A DNA stretch of 64,000 bases, taken from assembly GCA_017853885.1 (NCBI GenBank), contig JAFMIR010000014.1, positions 32,385-96,384 of the forward strand. The letters are read 5' to 3'. The first letter of the stretch is position 1. Every line of letters begins with the position of its first letter. Shown here in pieces: positions 35,656 through 42,981 of this stretch. This DNA comes from Prosthecobacter sp. Lineage in GTDB: Bacteria > Verrucomicrobiota > Verrucomicrobiia > Verrucomicrobiales > Verrucomicrobiaceae. The notes under the pieces are model-generated. The model made no database searches, was not told where the DNA came from, and worked only from the letters and a program-made list of their open reading frames with translations. The position numbers were made by a program, and so were the translations under genes.

Positions 35656-36786
35656 TCAAGAGGTCACAGGGGCGGGCTTGGCACGCAAAATGTTTATCGC
35701 ACCGTTGAGTTCGCCACCAGGTTCGATGGAGACAGAGCGGGCGGTGACATCACCATTCACTGCTCCGTTGGTGCGAATGACAACAGAGCCCGAGGAAAAA
35801 AGGGTGCCAATCATGCGAGCATGGATCTCGACTTCTTCAGCCCGGATGGAATTTTTGAAAACCAAATCCGATCCTTTTTCGACAATGAGTCGTCGGCAGC
35901 GAATCTCCCCCATGACGGTGCCGCTCGTGCGAAAAATAGCATCACCACCACATTCGAGATTTGCCTCTAAGATGCCAAAGCACTTCAGATTACGGCATTG
36001 GAGGCTACTGGTGACGAGGTGGCCACGCTTGCGGATGATAACATCTCCACGTGTTCTGACTGGCTGCGTGGCATTCATGTTGATTTCCACATCCTCAAAA
36101 GAAATGCAGGCACTGCATATCGGGCAGTTCACTGTGCGCACAGAGCGACTGGTCTTGAACTTGTGGCTACAGTCAAAGCACTCCGCTTCCTTGAAATAAG
36201 GATCACGATACGTGCCTAGATCCTTCATTTTTTGAATCGAACTGGCACTCAAAGGTGACCGGGCAAACGCAGGGGAACGCGGGCTCGGACAAGGTGATGA
36301 GCTAACAACAGACGGATCAGCAGATGGCGCTTTCAACCCTCCTGTATTCGACATGCCATCAGGGTCTGCATGGCAGAGTTTGCCGTGCGCCTCAGGCTGC
36401 ATCGGTGCCTTCAAAAAAGCTCCCAAACCATCCGTCGTAGACACATCGGCCTTTTGATACTCCTGACTGAATGCTTCGCTAGGTTTTGAAGCCGGCCCGT
36501 CTGGCGATGGGGTGTCTTGCTCAAGCATTGAGCTTGGCGAGATATTTACTTCAGGAGAGTCACCTGCACTCAAGTCTTGACAGCCGAAACCCGAACGACT
36601 GACATGGAAAGCCGTGACGCGACGCTTTTGGATTGTCAGATGAGCCCCACATTTTTTGCAAAGGGTTGAAACAACAAGGCGCGGCTCATACTGAGCCGCG
36701 CCGCAAGCTGGACACACCACCTCAATTTGATTCTTCAGTGGGGTGGGGAGAATTCTGGACTTTGGTGTAAAAAACCGTCCGAACAC
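35656..36786 (-). CDS. zinc-ribbon bactofilin
   Basis: A 376-residue protein. The N-terminus has a zinc ribbon (I-E-V-V-C-P-A-C-G at about 22-30 and L-C-K-K-C-G at about 42-47). A low-complexity Ser/Pro region spans about 60-190, then a second ribbon (A-E-C-F-D-C near 197 and V-N-C-P-I-C near 218). The C-terminal 110 residues form a bactofilin beta-helix with I-I-R-K-R-G-H-L-V-T-S and V-V-I-R-T-N-G-A-V-N-G-D-V. Bactofilins polymerise into membrane-associated filaments that position cell-wall enzymes. It lies 18 bases after a short bactofilin and overlaps the L,D-transpeptidase frame. Confidence 0.85.
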   Translation of the reverse strand: MFGRFFTPKSRILPTPLKNQIEVVCPACGAAQYEPRLVVSTLCKKCGAHLTIQKRRVTAFHVSRSGFGCQDLSAGDSPEVNISPSSMLEQDTPSPDGPASKPSEAFSQEYQKADVSTTDGLGAFLKAPMQPEAHGKLCHADPDGMSNTGGLKAPSADPSVVSSSPCPSPRSPAFARSPLSASSIQKMKDLGTYRDPYFKEAECFDCSHKFKTSRSVRTVNCPICSACISFEDVEINMNATQPVRTRGDVIIRKRGHLVTSSLQCRNLKCFGILEANLECGGDAIFRTSGTVMGEIRCRRLIVEKGSDLVFKNSIRAEEVEIHARMIGTLFSSGSVVIRTNGAVNGDVTARSVSIEPGGELNGAINILRAKPAPVTS

Positions 36787-36804
36787 TCGGATAGGGGCTG
36801 AAGG

Positions 36805-37314
36805 TTAGGGTTTAGGGCTAAGATTCAGGCTAGCCGAAACTTTGGCGTCTGCTTTCCTTCCTACTTGGGACTGCCCCATGAAAGTGGCTCCTTCTTCGAT
36901 GGCGAGAGTGCCTGCAGCGATGTCACCAACGAGAATCGCATTGCTCTTGAGCTCACAACGTTCCGCGACGGTGATGTTACCTTCGACCTTGCCAAAAATA
37001 ATGACGCTACGCGTTTTCACTTCACCTTTGATCAGAGCGTTTTCACCAACTGTGAGGCTACCATCGGAGATAACTTCTCCATCGATTTTACCGTCAATGA
37101 TGAGGTCGTGGGAAAAGCGAATCGAACCTTTGATCTCGACGTCGTTAGAGAGGACGTTTTTGCTGGATGTCATGATGGATGCGGGTTGGACTCGTTGGGG
37201 TGGTGCAGCGGCGGCGGGAGCCGGGGATAGGATGGGAACGCGCTCGGGCACGGGAGCCTCAACACGTTTATCCTGCTTATTAGCTTCTGATTGTCCGATA
37301 ATTTGCCTGAGCAT
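36805..37314 (-). CDS. bactofilin
   Basis: A 169-residue polymer-forming cytoskeletal protein. An unstructured N-terminal tail rich in Ala/Pro precedes the beta-helix of about 90 residues: I-K-G-S-I-R-F-S-H-D-L-I-I-D-G-K-I-D-G-E-V, G-E-V-K-T-R-S-V-I-I-F-G-K-V-E-G and I-L-V-G-D-I-A-A-G. The ATG at 37314 avoids a 13-residue leader that overlaps the divergent gene. It heads the operon with the zinc-ribbon bactofilin and an L,D-transpeptidase. Confidence 0.92.
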   Translation of the reverse strand: MLRQIIGQSEANKQDKRVEAPVPERVPILSPAPAAAAPPQRVQPASIMTSSKNVLSNDVEIKGSIRFSHDLIIDGKIDGEVISDGSLTVGENALIKGEVKTRSVIIFGKVEGNITVAERCELKSNAILVGDIAAGTLAIEEGATFMGQSQVGRKADAKVSASLNLSPKP

Positions 37315-37374
37315 GGGATTTAAAATATAGGCTTCTTGCCCATTGAGTGTCAATCCGTTGCCTCATTTATTTTC

Positions 37375-38244
37375 ATGAATTTGCAAAAGTTGTCAGAGCT
37401 TGCTCTTTCATGCTTGGCACGAGCACCTAGGAAGGCAGAGTCCGCCCCCATGCCGACTCTACCTCTTTCTGTCTCGATTATCTCGCTCAACGAGGAGCAG
37501 AATCTACGCAGATGCCTCGCCAGCGTGGCTGGATTGGCGTCTGAAATTGTGATCATCGACTCGGGTTCCACAGACCGCACGGCGCAAATTGCTGCGGAGA
37601 TGGGGGCTCGTTTCATTCACCAAGACTGGTTGGGCTTCACCGCGCAGAAAAACCACTGTCTATCCCATTGCACCCAACCTTGGGTGCTAAATCTGGATTG
37701 CGATGAGGAAGTCTCTGTCGAGCTCGCTGCCTCGATCCGCAGCTTTTTCGACTGCGGTGAAGCGGAAAAACACGCAGGAGCCTCCATGTCACGACGCACG
37801 TGGTTCCTTGGCCGCTGGATTGAGCATGGTGACTGGTATCCTGATCGCAAAACACGTCTCTTTCGCCGAGAGCAAGGCCACTGGGAGGCAGGGGGTGGGG
37901 GACAGGTGCACGAACGCCTCGTTGTGGCGGGCAGTACCGCCTTGCTCAAAGGAGACCTGTTGCACTACTCTTTCCAAAACATCCGTCATTATCTACTGAA
38001 ACACGTGGATTACTCGGGGGTGTTCTCACGCGCCCAGCAGGCAAGGCAAAAAAAATGGTCTTTACTCCACACCATCTTGCGCCCGCTATGGCGTTTCACA
38101 CGTGCTTACCTTCTTCGATGCGGCTTTCTCGATGGTTTCCCAGGCCTGTGGATCGCGGTGGCGACTGCTTTTTTTGCGTTCGATCGCCACGCTCGACTCT
38201 ACGAAAATGAGGTGGTAGAGCGCCAAAACCGCATCGGCACATGA
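37375..38244 (+). CDS. GT2 family glycosyltransferase, LPS-core type
   Basis: A protein of about 289 residues similar to WaaE/KdtX-type beta-glycosyltransferases of the LPS core. The GT-A core begins S-V-S-I-I-S-L-N-E-E-Q-N-L-R-R-C-L, with S-E-I-V-I-I-D-S-G-S-T-D-R-T-A, the D-x-D-like L-N-L-D-C-D-E-E-V, and W-I-E-H-G-D-W-Y-P-D-R-K-T-R-L-F-R-R, then the E-x-H-type V-H-E-R-L. A C-terminal hydrophobic segment may attach it to the membrane. The start may instead be ATG 37450, directly before the core. Confidence 0.88.
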   Translation: MNLQKLSELALSCLARAPRKAESAPMPTLPLSVSIISLNEEQNLRRCLASVAGLASEIVIIDSGSTDRTAQIAAEMGARFIHQDWLGFTAQKNHCLSHCTQPWVLNLDCDEEVSVELAASIRSFFDCGEAEKHAGASMSRRTWFLGRWIEHGDWYPDRKTRLFRREQGHWEAGGGGQVHERLVVAGSTALLKGDLLHYSFQNIRHYLLKHVDYSGVFSRAQQARQKKWSLLHTILRPLWRFTRAYLLRCGFLDGFPGLWIAVATAFFAFDRHARLYENEVVERQNRIGT

Positions 38245-38250
38245 CGCCAC

Positions 38251-38306
38251 CAGGGGGCTGGGAAAAGGATTCCGTTCTGGGAGGAAGTCTAGAATGAAGC
38301 CCCCTG
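38251..38306. repeat. 9-bp inverted repeat with long loop
   Basis: CAGGGGGCT (38251-38259) pairs with AGCCCCCTG (38298-38306) across a 38-base loop, between the convergent GT2 and pseudopilin genes. No T-run follows on either strand. Confidence 0.45.
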
Positions 38307-38350
38307 TAACACCCTTACCTCTTGGATATCCGGCCTAGTTCAACCCATCC

Positions 38351-38788
38351 TTATTGCAACCTCGGCAGCATCGGCGGGTAAACCCAAGTCTCCTGTTCGA
38401 GATGCTGTTCACTTGCACCTTCTTTCCAGTCGGCTGAAATTATCACCTGCCAGAGGCCTTCGACAGGCACTTGGTCCTTATTCAAGAGGTTTTTGAGTTC
38501 CTGCACTCGCACCCGATACAATACCCCTTCTTCCATCACTGGATCGGGCTGTTGCGGCCGCACACCGGATGCAGCCATTCCAATCAGTCGCGTTGTCTCC
38601 GAGGTAAGAGCCGCCAAGTGATCATGGATGCGGATATCTTGGCGGATGATGTTCGAGGTCTCACCGGTTCTTTGAATGGCTTCTGCCAACGCTACAATCG
38701 CCAAGCTGAAAATGGCCAGCGCCATCACCATCTCCAGCAAGCTAAAGCCCCTAGGGCTTTGTGGGGTATGATCAAAGTGGAGCCTCAT
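38351..38788 (-). CDS. type II secretion/type IV pilus-like pseudopilin
   Basis: A 145-residue protein with the prepilin signature R-G-F-S-L-L-E-M-V-M-A-L-A-I-F-S-L-A-I-V: a short basic leader, cleavage after Gly by prepilin peptidase, N-methylated Phe, Glu at +5 and a hydrophobic helix. The mature part is small, like GspI/GspJ-type minor pseudopilins. No other secretion gene is nearby, so it is likely an orphan or part of a scattered set. Confidence 0.85.
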   Translation of the reverse strand: MRLHFDHTPQSPRGFSLLEMVMALAIFSLAIVALAEAIQRTGETSNIIRQDIRIHDHLAALTSETTRLIGMAASGVRPQQPDPVMEEGVLYRVRVQELKNLLNKDQVPVEGLWQVIISADWKEGASEQHLEQETWVYPPMLPRLQ

Positions 38789-38833
38789 GAGCTTACAGAC
38801 TGAGATATCTTCGCTACGACATCAAGGCCTGCC

Positions 38834-39712
38834 TCATTCCACGTTTTGCGCCTGTTCACGAATCTTCTCAAGCTCCGTTTTGGCCATGACTACATGATGG
38901 GCGATCTCGGCATTGTTGCACTTTGATCCCATCGTGTTGAACTCGCGGAAAAACTCCTGCAGCAGGAAATCAAGACTGCGCCCCACCGGTTCGGCGGATG
39001 CCAGATAGGCGCGAAATTGCTTCACGTGGCTCGCCGCTCTCGAGAGCTCTTCTGAGATATCCGTGCGTTCTGCGAAAAGGACTATTTCCTTCACGAGACG
39101 CTCATCCTCGAGCGGCAAAGGCAGACCCGCCGCCTCGAGACGCTGCCGTAATAGCTTTCGCTGCATGTCGGGCACCAAAACGGCTTTTTCACGAACAGAG
39201 ACCAGCAGTGTCTCGATGTGGCTCATACGTGCGTCCATATCATCTCGTAAATGGGTACCTTCGGCATCACGCATGTGGCCCATCTGCTTCAATGCTGTTC
39301 CGGTAGCCGTTTCGATAATTGGCCAGACGTCCTCAGCACACGTCTGCGCCTGCTGGATGCTCACCACGCCAGGCAACCGAATCAAATCATGCAATGAGAC
39401 CTCCGCGGCGATTTCCAGCTTAACTGCCAAGGCATGCAGCTCATGATGATACTGCCGGGCCAACTCATGATCGACCTGCACGGCATTTAATGATGCGTTG
39501 GCGACCGACTCGGAGCGCACGGTGACATTGACCCGCCCCCGTGAGACCGATGCCGCCACCAAGTTGCGAACATTTGCCTCAAGATCAGCCAAATCGCGCG
39601 GCAGACTTACAGCCACTTCGAGCTGCTTGCGATTCACCGAGGCACACTCCACCACCCAAGTCACGCCATCACGCCGTGCCTCCCCGCGTCCAAATCCAGT
39701 CATGCTTTTCAT
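38834..39712 (-). CDS. yicC: YicC-family endoribonuclease
   Basis: A 292-residue protein with the family opening M-K-S-M-T-G-F-G-R-G-E and the C-terminal R-S-L-D-F-L-L-Q-E-F-F-R-E-F-N-T-M-G-S-K. YicC proteins are metal-dependent endoribonucleases implicated in sRNA turnover and stress. The ATG at 39712 fits the conserved start. It is divergent from parB, about 100 bases apart. Confidence 0.92.
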   Translation of the reverse strand: MKSMTGFGRGEARRDGVTWVVECASVNRKQLEVAVSLPRDLADLEANVRNLVAASVSRGRVNVTVRSESVANASLNAVQVDHELARQYHHELHALAVKLEIAAEVSLHDLIRLPGVVSIQQAQTCAEDVWPIIETATGTALKQMGHMRDAEGTHLRDDMDARMSHIETLLVSVREKAVLVPDMQRKLLRQRLEAAGLPLPLEDERLVKEIVLFAERTDISEELSRAASHVKQFRAYLASAEPVGRSLDFLLQEFFREFNTMGSKCNNAEIAHHVVMAKTELEKIREQAQNVE

Positions 39713-39813
39713 ATCGGCAAATAAAGCAGGTTCGCATGTGGTGCAAGGCAAGCGGCCGTATCAGGCCAGAAGCGCCTTGCGCCACGCTCTCTGCTTTTTA
39801 GTCTCGGCATCCT

Positions 39814-40719
39814 ATGGCTAAACCTGCGCTTGGAAAAGGACTCGGAGCACTCATCTCGGCACCCACGGCAGTGGGCGGTGTGGCGCGTCCACCAGTGCTC
39901 TCACAGCCCGCGCCGGGGGATGTCGTGCAGCGCGTGGCTCTGGAGCTGATCATTCCCAGTCCGCTTCAGCCGCGCAAAGAATTTGTTAAAGAGCAGCTTG
40001 CCGAGCTCATGGACTCCATCCGTGAACATGGGATCATTCAGCCGCTCATCGTTCGCCGCGTGGCAGGCAAACTCGAGCTCATCGCTGGTGAGCGCCGCTT
40101 CCGCGCCTCCCGTGAACTGGGTCTGAAGGAAGTCCCTGTCATTGCCCGCGAGGCCAGTGACAAGGACGTGCTGGAGATGGCCCTCATCGAGAATCTCCAG
40201 CGCGAGGGCCTGAGTCCCATCGAAGAGGCCCAAGCCTACGCCCGGCTTTCAAAGGATTTCAGCATGAAGCAGGAGGACATTGCGCAACGAGTGGGCAAAA
40301 ACCGTGCCACCATTGCCAATACCATCCGCCTGCTTGATCTGCCGTCTGCCGTTCAGGAACTGCTATCCTCCGGAGCTATCACCACCGGGCATGCTAAGGT
40401 CATTCTTGGCCTCAAAAAGGCCGACGACCAGCTCCAAGTTGCCAAGGAGATAGTTCACAAAAGCCTCACCGTCCGCGCCACTGAAAAAGCGGTGAATGCC
40501 ATCCTTCATCCGCCGGCTCCAAAGCCGCCGAAATCTACCGAGGAGGCTTTTTCCAGCGCGATCAAAGCCGTCGAGGAAAAGCTGGTCTCTCAGCTCGCAA
40601 CGAATGTTTCCATACATCATGGTGAGAAGAAAGGCCGCATTGAAATCGATTATTATGGGGCCGACGACTTGAACCGAATCATTGCCTTGCTCGGCGTTGA
40701 GGAAGAGAGTTTCCAATGA
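39814..40719 (+). CDS. parB: chromosome-partitioning protein ParB
   Basis: A 301-residue ParB/Spo0J protein. It opens [12 protein letters not shown], then the CTPase/ParB-N domain with P-L-Q-P-R-K and [16 protein letters not shown] (G-E-R-R-x-R-A), then a helix-turn-helix with [15 protein letters not shown]. It loads on parS and slides as a CTP clamp. No parA is next to it. The NTF2-like lipoprotein follows 14 bases later. Confidence 0.95.
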   Translation: MAKPALGKGLGALISAPTAVGGVARPPVLSQPAPGDVVQRVALELIIPSPLQPRKEFVKEQLAELMDSIREHGIIQPLIVRRVAGKLELIAGERRFRASRELGLKEVPVIAREASDKDVLEMALIENLQREGLSPIEEAQAYARLSKDFSMKQEDIAQRVGKNRATIANTIRLLDLPSAVQELLSSGAITTGHAKVILGLKKADDQLQVAKEIVHKSLTVRATEKAVNAILHPPAPKPPKSTEEAFSSAIKAVEEKLVSQLATNVSIHHGEKKGRIEIDYYGADDLNRIIALLGVEEESFQ

Positions 40720-40733
40720 TGAATTGACTCAGC

Positions 40734-41204
40734 ATGAGAACGCCACCCATGGCTCATTCAGCTTACGGTATTTGGTCCGCACTCATCATCTTGATATCGT
40801 CTGCTTTTTCCTCCTGCTCCCCTGCACCACACCCGGCTGAAGCAACGGTCCGCAGCTTCCTAGAACGCTACTTCTCGACGTGGTCAAAAAAGGACATGGA
40901 TGGCTATGCCGCCTGTTTTCATCCACAGGCCCGTGTGTCATACATTCAGAACGGTGCGCCCCAAACGCAGGGCGTGACTGACTTTCTCCACGGCCAGACG
41001 ATGAGCCACGCCACCGCCCGTGAACCCATGATCGAAGTGCCATTGGAGATGCGCATCCTCATGGATGACCGTGCTGCGCAAGCTTATGTGCGTTGGAGGC
41101 TTACTCAAGGCTCACGCGTCGTGACCGGCACAGACTGTTTCACGCTTATCCAAAAACCGCAAGGCGGCTGGGCCATCATCAGCCTCGTCTTTTACAACGA
41201 CTAA
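40734..41204 (+). CDS. NTF2/SnoaL-like lipoprotein
   Basis: A 156-residue predicted lipoprotein: hydrophobic G-I-W-S-A-L-I-I-L-I-S-S-A-F, then lipobox F-S-S-C. The mature part is an NTF2-like cone: V-R-S-F-L-E-R-Y-F-S-T-W-S-K-K-D-M-D-G and C-F-H-P-Q-A-R-V. Such folds bind small ligands or serve as scaffolds; no function assigned. It follows parB by 14 bases and is probably cotranscribed. The start may be the second Met at 40749. Confidence 0.7.
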   Translation: MRTPPMAHSAYGIWSALIILISSAFSSCSPAPHPAEATVRSFLERYFSTWSKKDMDGYAACFHPQARVSYIQNGAPQTQGVTDFLHGQTMSHATAREPMIEVPLEMRILMDDRAAQAYVRWRLTQGSRVVTGTDCFTLIQKPQGGWAIISLVFYND

Positions 41205-41207
41205 GCC

Positions 41208-41705
41208 TCACTCCTCACCCACACCCTCCTCGCCGTGACCTTCTTCGGCCATGCGTTGGATGGTACTACCAAGAAGATCAATGTAACCTTGGACGTCAAG
41301 GCTCTCCGGTTCCGGCTCGCCCCGGATGGCGTAAAGCCAGCCCTGCTCATAAGGGTCGCTGCGCACTATGCATGCATCTTGTTTCAGAAGCGGATTCCCA
41401 CTGACGAAATTACCGTTCATGACGCAGTAAACATCTGAGGCCGCCTTAAATCCCTCCACCCAGCCAATATTGTCCCCGGAAGCCACCTGACCACCCGCAG
41501 CAGGTGTCCATTCGCAATCCACCAATTCACCCAGCATGCGGGTGGCAAACTTGGTGAAGCCCACACGCCAAAGGCCGGACTCTCCCTCCACAGGTGCCAT
41601 CCAGTAATGCGACCGCGAGTAACGGAAGGAGTCCGGAAAACGGGCGGACAAACGGGCATGTTTGAAACGGATGAAGTTGAGCGGCATGGGCGTGGTGTTA
41701 GCCAC
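41208..41705 (-). CDS. GcvH-like lipoyl-carrier protein, orphan
   Basis: A 165-residue protein resembling glycine cleavage H protein. Core features are H-Y-W-M near 33-36, V-G-F-T-K-F-A at 48-54 (GcvH: V-G-I-T-D-Y-A), and G-W-V-E-G-F-K-A-A-S-D-V-Y, in which Lys87 is the expected lipoylation site (GcvH: E-S-V-K-A-A-S-D-V). Later S-D-P-Y-E-Q-G-W-L-Y fits the GcvH end. It has an N-terminal basic extension and an acidic tail. No gcvT, gcvP or lipoate gene is nearby. It could be a true GcvH or a divergent lipoyl-carrier protein used elsewhere. The upstream 30-95 bases hold a terminator-like stem. Confidence 0.7.
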   Translation of the reverse strand: MANTTPMPLNFIRFKHARLSARFPDSFRYSRSHYWMAPVEGESGLWRVGFTKFATRMLGELVDCEWTPAAGGQVASGDNIGWVEGFKAASDVYCVMNGNFVSGNPLLKQDACIVRSDPYEQGWLYAIRGEPEPESLDVQGYIDLLGSTIQRMAEEGHGEEGVGEE

Positions 41706-41746
41706 TTACGCTGAAGGACGTGTGAAGCAATCGCTGGGTCAAACCT

Positions 41747-41800
41747 AAAAACACCTCGGCCCGGTGGAACCCAACCAAAATTCCACCGGACCTTTAGGTG
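41747..41800 (-). terminator. terminator-like stem directly upstream of the GcvH-like gene
   Basis: On the minus strand CACCT...CCGGTGGAA pairs with TTCCACCGG...AGGTG, followed by TTTTT. It ends about 41 bases before the GcvH-like start. It could be the terminator of the upstream caspase-like gene (stop at 41965) or an attenuator. A further 6-bp stem (41802-41834) and a stem with a CGAA loop (41850-41867) lie upstream. Confidence 0.65.
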
Positions 41801-41964
41801 ACCAGTGAGTCTCCAACCATGAAGTGACACACTGGCTCGTTGTTTTGTCTTCCGGGCGAACCCGGAAAGTTTTGAAGCTCACGCCTCAACCAATTATCTT
41901 TTGAGCAGCCATCGGGCCAACCTGTGTGACGAATCGTAAATTTTTCAAAGGAGCAGCATATTTT
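41801..41964 (-). other. structured gap between the GcvH-like and caspase-like genes
   Basis: Two small inverted repeats, CCAGTG/CACTGG (41802-41834) and TTCCGGG/CCCGGAA with loop CGAA, lie before the terminator-like stem. They may be leader RNA structure. No gene is supported in this stretch. Confidence 0.35.
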
Positions 41965-42981
41965 TCACGGTCCGTACACCGCCGCCAGTTCACGCAGCAA
42001 TTTTTCAAGTTGCTGATAGTAAGTTTCTTCACCAAGAGCCGCCTGCTGGCCGCGAAGCTTTTTGATCTGGCCTTCGAGGACATCGCGTTCGGCACGTTGT
42101 TTGTCATTGAGCTTTTTTTCCTCATCGCTGAGGACAAGCACGAGCTGTGCGGCACGTTCGCCATCGAGTTGGACTTCCGCTGCAGGCGCTTCGAGGGCCT
42201 CACGGCGAGTCGCCACACCATCGCCGTTGTCTTCGAGAAGCGCATGCTCCGTATCTAGGCGGCCTTCATTCTCATAAAACATCGCCACCGCCTTGCTGGC
42301 ATGGCGGAAAGCTTCGAGAAGTGATACCTGCTTGTCTTGGTCGACATCTGCTTCTGGCAAGCCGCCGATGGCTTCAGCTATATGTTCTCCGAAACGGGCA
42401 TAAAACACCTCGTCGGGGCTTTTCGTCGAAGTGATGACAACTCTCCTCTTGCCTGCCAAGGGGCGCAGGAAGCCACCGCTTGACGATGCCGTATGAATGA
42501 TGACGACCTCCTGCTGCAGCGGCGCCAGCCATGCGGCGAGCTGTTTGGCATCAAAATCAGGCCCTTCAGCATTGAACATCGCCTCACGGCCATCAAACGT
42601 GCCGTGGCCAATCAACACCAACCACAGCGAGCGATCCGCCTTCAAGTTGGCGAGACGTTTTTCAAGCTTCGCTGTCGTTTCAACACCATCAATCACTTCG
42701 AAGGGCACCCCACCCTTCGCACAGGCCGCCCTCCAGACCTGCACTTGAGTCGTGAATTTTTTCCCGTACTCCATCTCACCATCCGCACCACGAACAATGA
42801 TGACATCAAAGTTTCGGGCCGCCAGCGTGCCCACGAAAAGCAGCAGCAGCAGTATCAGGACAAGATGGCATTCCGGCTTAACTGAAAGTGGTCGGACGAA
42901 GTTCGGAGCAGCCAAGTGCTTTGGACGTAAAAAACCCAAAATATCAGCCGGAATAGCATCTCGCGCTCCAAAGGGATTCAT
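41965..42981 (-). CDS. caspase/C13-like protein with replaced catalytic Cys
   Basis: A 338-residue protein. One hydrophobic segment L-V-L-I-L-L-L-L-L-F-V-G-T-L lies at about 40-53. The rest resembles caspase or legumain-like C13 peptidases: L-W-L-V-L-I-G-H-G-T-F-D (His126), then V-V-I-I-H-T-A-S-S-S-G-G-F, where the usual D-A-C-x-S-G becomes T-A-S-S-S-G, so the nucleophile Cys is Ser166. An E-A-F-R-H-A-S helix follows. The C-terminus is a charged coiled-coil-like region. It is probably inactive, or a serine variant. The ATG at 42981 overlaps the stop of the VWA gene (ATGA). Confidence 0.7.
   Translation of the reverse strand: MNPFGARDAIPADILGFLRPKHLAAPNFVRPLSVKPECHLVLILLLLLFVGTLAARNFDVIIVRGADGEMEYGKKFTTQVQVWRAACAKGGVPFEVIDGVETTAKLEKRLANLKADRSLWLVLIGHGTFDGREAMFNAEGPDFDAKQLAAWLAPLQQEVVIIHTASSSGGFLRPLAGKRRVVITSTKSPDEVFYARFGEHIAEAIGGLPEADVDQDKQVSLLEAFRHASKAVAMFYENEGRLDTEHALLEDNGDGVATRREALEAPAAEVQLDGERAAQLVLVLSDEEKKLNDKQRAERDVLEGQIKKLRGQQAALGEETYYQQLEKLLRELAAVYGP

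Noticed and set aside
39018..39033. parS-like TGCTTCACGTGGCTCG near parB
   Set aside because: Only about 11 of 16 bases match the consensus, it is inside yicC, and no second copy was noticed.
41706..41964. Glycine riboswitch upstream of the GcvH-like gene
   Set aside because: The conserved glycine aptamer core was not recognised; only generic stems are visible.
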